Source of the DNA: Patiria pectinifera
Lineage: Eukaryota; Echinodermata; Asteroidea; Valvatida; Asterinidae
Assembly (NCBI GenBank): GCA_029964075.1
Contig: CM057129.1
Location: forward strand, 20,761,430 to 20,825,429
Length of the DNA: 64,000 bases
Reading direction: 5' to 3'
Shown: one piece after another, positions 62,601 to 64,000 of the stretch
How the letters are laid out: each line of letters opens with the position of its first letter
Position numbering within the stretch: the stretch's first letter is position 1
Translations under genes and position numbers: made by a program
The notes under the pieces: model-generated
Told to the model about the DNA's origin: nothing
Database searches by the model: none
Seen by the model: only the letters and a program-made list of their open reading frames with translations

Positions 62601-63467
62601 CTGACCAAAAGTCGTGATCCAGTTGGTTAATGCTGACCAATTGATGACGGCAGGAATTTATGGGAAAGAAAAAAGACAGTAAGAAGAGGTTTATATTATT
62701 TGAAACTGTGATCGAATCAGCCCCTACTTCACTGGTAAACCGCACACATGACTTGCTAAAACCACGCATACAGTCCCGAGCACATTATGGTTTTCAAACC
62801 CTATACAGGGATAGAATTAAGGATCTTGGTTTCGTACTTCGGATGTCAGTATTAGGAATCAAATTTTGCACCTCTTTTATATATTCCCATATTGTCTGTA
62901 TAACAATCTACAGTGGGAAAAAAACTCACTTGTAAAATTTGCATGCACTGTATCTTTACCCTAAAAGGGCCGGTTATTTTGACCATCTCACAGCCGGGGG
63001 ACGATTTTTTTTTTCTCCCAAACGACATCCGCATAATTATGGTAGTACGCTATGGCGTTTTGATGAAAATAAAAAACGAGAAAAAAAGGAATTCGAACGT
63101 TTTGAAATTCGGATTTTGTTTCCCTTTTTAAAAAAATAGAAGCGCTAACCAGCAAACCAGTTCGCCCAGATTTGTCTATAAATTATTCTAGGACAGACCG
63201 CTCTGGTCCTGGTAGTAACCGGGGGTTTTTTTTGGGGGGGGGGGTATCTTTCAAGAATGTGTGAAGCTAATATGTAAACTTTGATCCTTCTCTATTATCT
63301 CGACAACCATTTACACAGAAACTGACTTCTGAAGAAAAAAATGAGGCAACAAACTTACTGGTTTGCGACATGCGCAGAACCGACGAGTCGTAGTCAGGAG
63401 GCAAGGCGACTGTGCTATGAAGGATAGCAAGGGCGGTGGCAAGGAACATGGCCACAAAGTGCGTCAT
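42733..63467 (-). CDS. Secreted protein with six tandem DUF4773 modules, 19 coding exons
   Basis: Exons in transcript order: 63359-63467; 58130-58273, 57547-57639, 57235-57429; 55887-56030, 55304-55396, 54992-55186; 53647-53790, 53064-53156, 52752-52946; 51404-51547, 50441-50533, 50129-50323; 48781-48924, 48197-48289, 47885-48079; 45550-45693, 43647-43739, 42733-43067. They sum to 2841 bp, 946 residues plus stop. Every intron is GT-AG and phase 1, so any module can be added or lost in frame. Exon 1 is a signal peptide. Each module has ten cysteines: CxCxxxxCxCC, then single cysteines in NAC, PVC, EIC, DAC and LGCF, the order I know from DUF4773 proteins of insects and other animals. Function of that family is unknown; secretion is inferred from the signal peptide. 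No membrane anchor is seen after it. Confidence 0.88.
44230..44302 (-). tRNA. tRNA-Arg (ACG)
   Basis: 73 nt on the minus strand. D arm TGGCCAAATGGATAAGGC, anticodon loop CTACGGA with anticodon ACG in a TCTGA/TCAGG stem, and T arm CCAGGTTCGAGTCCTGG. The acceptor stem GGCCCTG/CAGTGTC pairs with one G-U and one C-U mismatch. Seven T residues follow directly, a normal RNA polymerase III terminator. ACG would be edited to ICG to read CGU, CGC and CGA. It lies inside an intron of the DUF4773 gene on the same strand. The one acceptor mismatch leaves a small chance of a pseudogene. Confidence 0.88.
44831..45150. repeat. Inverted CTATGTTCC/GGAACATAG repeat with TTAGGG runs (copy 2 of the 20640 family)
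   Basis: The left side has three CTATGTTCCGACACCC-like units, the right side four inverted GGAACATAGGGGTGTC-like units. Short TTAGGG runs lie at 45041-45060. A separate MITE (44909-45038) has inserted between the arms. Confidence 0.7.
44909..45038. mobile_element. 130-bp MITE with CACTGCAAAAACTG ends and TA duplication
   Basis: Perfect inverted termini CACTGCAAAAACTG; inverted similarity continues inward through GTGTTAAATTTACACC and GGTATCTATATA. TA flanks both ends (44907-44908 and 45039-45040). Typical small Tc1/mariner-type MITE. Confidence 0.8.
45694..47884. other. DUF4773 gene intron between exons 16 and 17
   Basis: Contains poly-C/poly-A tracts at 45762-45780, a GGGGGCACTTGCCCCC-type repeat near 46183-46210, and the foldback at 46904-47145. 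The last 100 bp resembles the other module spacers. No coding exon was found. Confidence 0.55.
46904..47145. mobile_element. 242-bp foldback with ATTCGTTCGCACGAAT core
   Basis: Inverted ends GTATGAAGCCCGGGAAGGG, continuing through ACAGGGTGGATTTTTTTT, on both sides; a TTG direct repeat flanks it. The core repeats the self-complementary word ATTCGTTCGCACGAAT about every 21 bp. The open frames on both strands here (IRSHEL/ARITNS-like repeats) are artefacts of this core. Confidence 0.85.
47885..48924 (-). CDS. DUF4773 module 5 (exons 14-16)
   Basis: Exons 48781-48924, 48197-48289, 47885-48079. Protein as in modules 1 and 4. Downstream (below 47885) the similarity to the other module spacers fades within about 100 bp, marking the edge of the recently amplified array. 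Confidence 0.88.
50129..51547 (-). CDS. DUF4773 module 4 (exons 11-13), intron enlarged by an insertion
   Basis: Exons 51404-51547, 50441-50533, 50129-50323. Protein as in module 1 (Q and DACARL). The intron between exons a and b is about 380 bp longer than in the other modules: a 352-bp insertion at 50767-51118 plus an expanded ATTT microsatellite at 50561-50599. The splice sites are intact. Confidence 0.88.
50767..51118. mobile_element. 352-bp insertion in module 4 intron
   Basis: Present only in unit 4; the empty site in units 1, 2, 3 and 5 reads AACTAATACCAG. Ends AGGCCAAAAC and TTTTTTTGGGCC are inverted. A TA (or CTA) duplication is consistent with the empty sites. Includes GCGCGTCG-type words at both ends. 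The frame at 50872-51288 crosses it and is not supported as a gene. Confidence 0.75.
52752..53790 (-). CDS. DUF4773 module 3 (exons 8-10)
   Basis: Exons 53647-53790, 53064-53156, 52752-52946. Same residues as module 2, including K in the linker and DACTRL, and the same intron variants (for example TTTGCAAGTTTTGAATCCATTG between exons b and c reads alike in both). This points to duplication or gene conversion between 2 and 3. Confidence 0.88.
54992..56030 (-). CDS. DUF4773 module 2 (exons 5-7)
   Basis: Exons 55887-56030, 55304-55396, 54992-55186; 144 residues. It differs from module 1 in my reading at two residues only: K for Q at the second residue of the linker, and DACTRL for DACARL in exon c. 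Several synonymous differences accompany these. Indistinguishable at protein level from module 3. Confidence 0.88.
57235..58273 (-). CDS. DUF4773 module 1 (exons 2-4)
   Basis: Exons 58130-58273 (48 codons), 57547-57639 (31) and 57235-57429 (65). Exon a encodes an acidic linker with AWSDLSEG, then CTCQGKECGCCQ; exon b NACANVTFL (an N-glycosylation sequon, NVT) to FEKTVS; exon c NPDPVCVKFHGKFGAEIC to LGCFKMPF. Reads Q after the linker start and DACARL near the end, as modules 4 and 5 do. Confidence 0.88.
58274..58840. repeat. Diverged spacer remnant upstream of module 1
   Basis: Matches the inter-module spacer in order (ACACTGATACATAAGCAA, TTTCGTTATACTTTCTTCCA, AGTTCTCTTTAGATTT, GATGGCTTTAAAAAAGG) but is much more diverged and lacks a long middle part. 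It stops about 70 bp before an exon c would be expected, and none is there. Confidence 0.7.
60165..60640. mobile_element. GC-rich element with GGCGGCGGAAC ends
   Basis: GGGGCGGCGGAACCGGGG at the left and inverted GCGGCGGCGGAACGGC at the right bracket about 475 bp holding long C and G runs. The GGGGGCACTTGCC word also occurs near 46183, so this is a dispersed family. Boundaries approximate. Confidence 0.45.
60898..61035. repeat. Exact 69-bp tandem duplication
   Basis: Two consecutive copies of a 69-bp unit beginning CGAACCTTTCCGACAAAGG and ending GCTTTC. No difference was seen between the two. The duplicated reading frames in this region are its by-product. Confidence 0.9.
61140..61440. repeat. 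Dispersed repeat, copy 2
   Basis: Same orientation and block order as 41140-41620 but without the internal 200-bp segment found there. No coding function seen. Confidence 0.6.
63359..63467 (-). CDS. DUF4773 gene exon 1, signal peptide
   Basis: 36 codons plus one base, from ATG at 63465-63467 to a GTAAGT donor. The hydrophobic run FVAMFLATALAIL is followed by HSTVALPPDYD, with a plausible signal-peptidase site near STVA. The reading frame is open further upstream but only to a GTG, so this ATG is the first possible start in the exon. It ends phase 1 like all later exons. Confidence 0.85.
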
Positions 63468-63572
63468 TCTCGAAGTTTGGGTGTGAACAACAACACAGCA
63501 CACGGAACAATCACCGTTGAGAGCTTTCTTTGGAGTCCTCGCTGCTCAATGCCGAGTTATGGGTACGCCTGC

Positions 63573-63581
63573 CTTTTTATA
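63573..63581 (-). promoter_or_regulatory. TATA box of the DUF4773 gene
   Basis: TATAAAAAG on the minus strand, about 105 bp before the signal-peptide ATG. Transcription would then start near 63545-63552 with a 5' UTR of about 80 bp. Position and strand fit the gene well; usage is inferred. Confidence 0.55.
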
Positions 63582-64000
63582 TGAACATGGCAAACTTCCA
63601 ATTCCGTAAATGGATATTCTTGGGGTTTCCCATGTTTACACGGCTTTACACACATCGCGCAGAATGAGGAAGTAAAACTGACTGGTCATGATCGGATTTC
63701 GACATGAGGAACAAAAGTTTATTTCTTCCTTCTAATAAGCATATGCAGTGAAGGCCGGTGTCACATGAAAATCCGACTCCTATGAAAATCTGACCCCTAA
63801 TTTCCCTATTATTGGTTGATCCCTCGCACGTGACAGGTCACTCTCCCGAAACGATCCTAAAATAGCATAGTATATGCGGATTTGCGTGCGAACGTTCGTG
63901 CGAAACGTGATAGACCGTAAATGTTTTTGTTTGTATTATTTCATTCGCCATCATTGTGGTGGCAGGCCTTAATGGTTCGGAGAGTCACGAAAGCTTATAA
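63582..64000. other. Upstream flank of the DUF4773 gene, no gene seen
   Basis: Contains AAAATCCGACTCCTATGAAAATCTGACCCC, a short direct duplication of ATGAAAATC[CT]GAC near 63765-63800, and a palindrome-like CGAACGTTCG near 63890. Regulatory sites are expected here but none can be named. Confidence 0.4.

Larger units (their letters stand above)
58841..63358. other. DUF4773 gene intron 1, remaining part
   Basis: Contains poly-G/poly-C-rich transposon debris, a short hairpin (60639-60684, CCAGGGCTTACTAT arms), a 69-bp direct duplication and a dispersed repeat. A (TTTGA)-like tract and a GCTTGTACTTGGCCAAGCCC block at 62300-62415 resemble a retroposon 3' end. No coding exon recognised. Confidence 0.5.

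Noticed and set aside
63468-63503. Upstream start giving a 12-residue N-terminal extension (VCCVVVHTQTSR)
   Set aside because: The codon at 63503 is GTG, not ATG; the first ATG in this frame is at 63467 and directly precedes the signal-peptide core.

Overview
This is a AT-rich eukaryotic genomic window, not bacterial or viral. Long open frames are absent, genes are split by GT-AG introns, and the DNA is crowded with short inverted-repeat transposons (MITEs), foldbacks and minisatellites. The SUB1/PC4-type gene and the density of TTAA-type MITEs suggest a marine invertebrate, probably a deuterostome (echinoderm, hemichordate or amphioxus-like). That placement is an inference; nothing here fixes the species.

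Layout. Positions 1-34.9 kb hold no gene that I recognise. They contain a three-level nest of transposons (1-2772), two GGTCTC-rich repeats, several MITEs, a 93-nt near-perfect hairpin (10460-10552), a 16-bp-unit foldback (16782-17175), a 23-bp minisatellite of 32.5 copies (27458-28206) and a few weak coding candidates. From 34956 to 40091, on the minus strand, lies a complete four-exon SUB1/PC4 gene (121 codons). Each of its three introns carries an inverted-repeat element.

From 42733 to 63467, also on the minus strand, is the main gene of the window. I reconstructed it exon by exon as 19 coding exons, about 946 codons. It encodes a signal peptide followed by six tandem cysteine-rich modules that match the DUF4773 pattern. 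Each module is built from three exons, and all introns are in phase 1. Five modules lie in a 2.24-kb tandem array whose introns are nearly as conserved as its exons, so the amplification is recent. The sixth, C-terminal module is old and diverged. A tRNA-Arg(ACG) gene sits inside one intron on the same strand. A TATA box precedes the signal-peptide exon, and an AATAAA follows the stop codon.

How the parts relate. SUB1 would act in the nucleus as a single-stranded-DNA-binding transcription cofactor. The DUF4773 protein would be secreted. They share only neighbourhood and strand, and I see no functional link. The transposon load explains most of the apparent small open frames.
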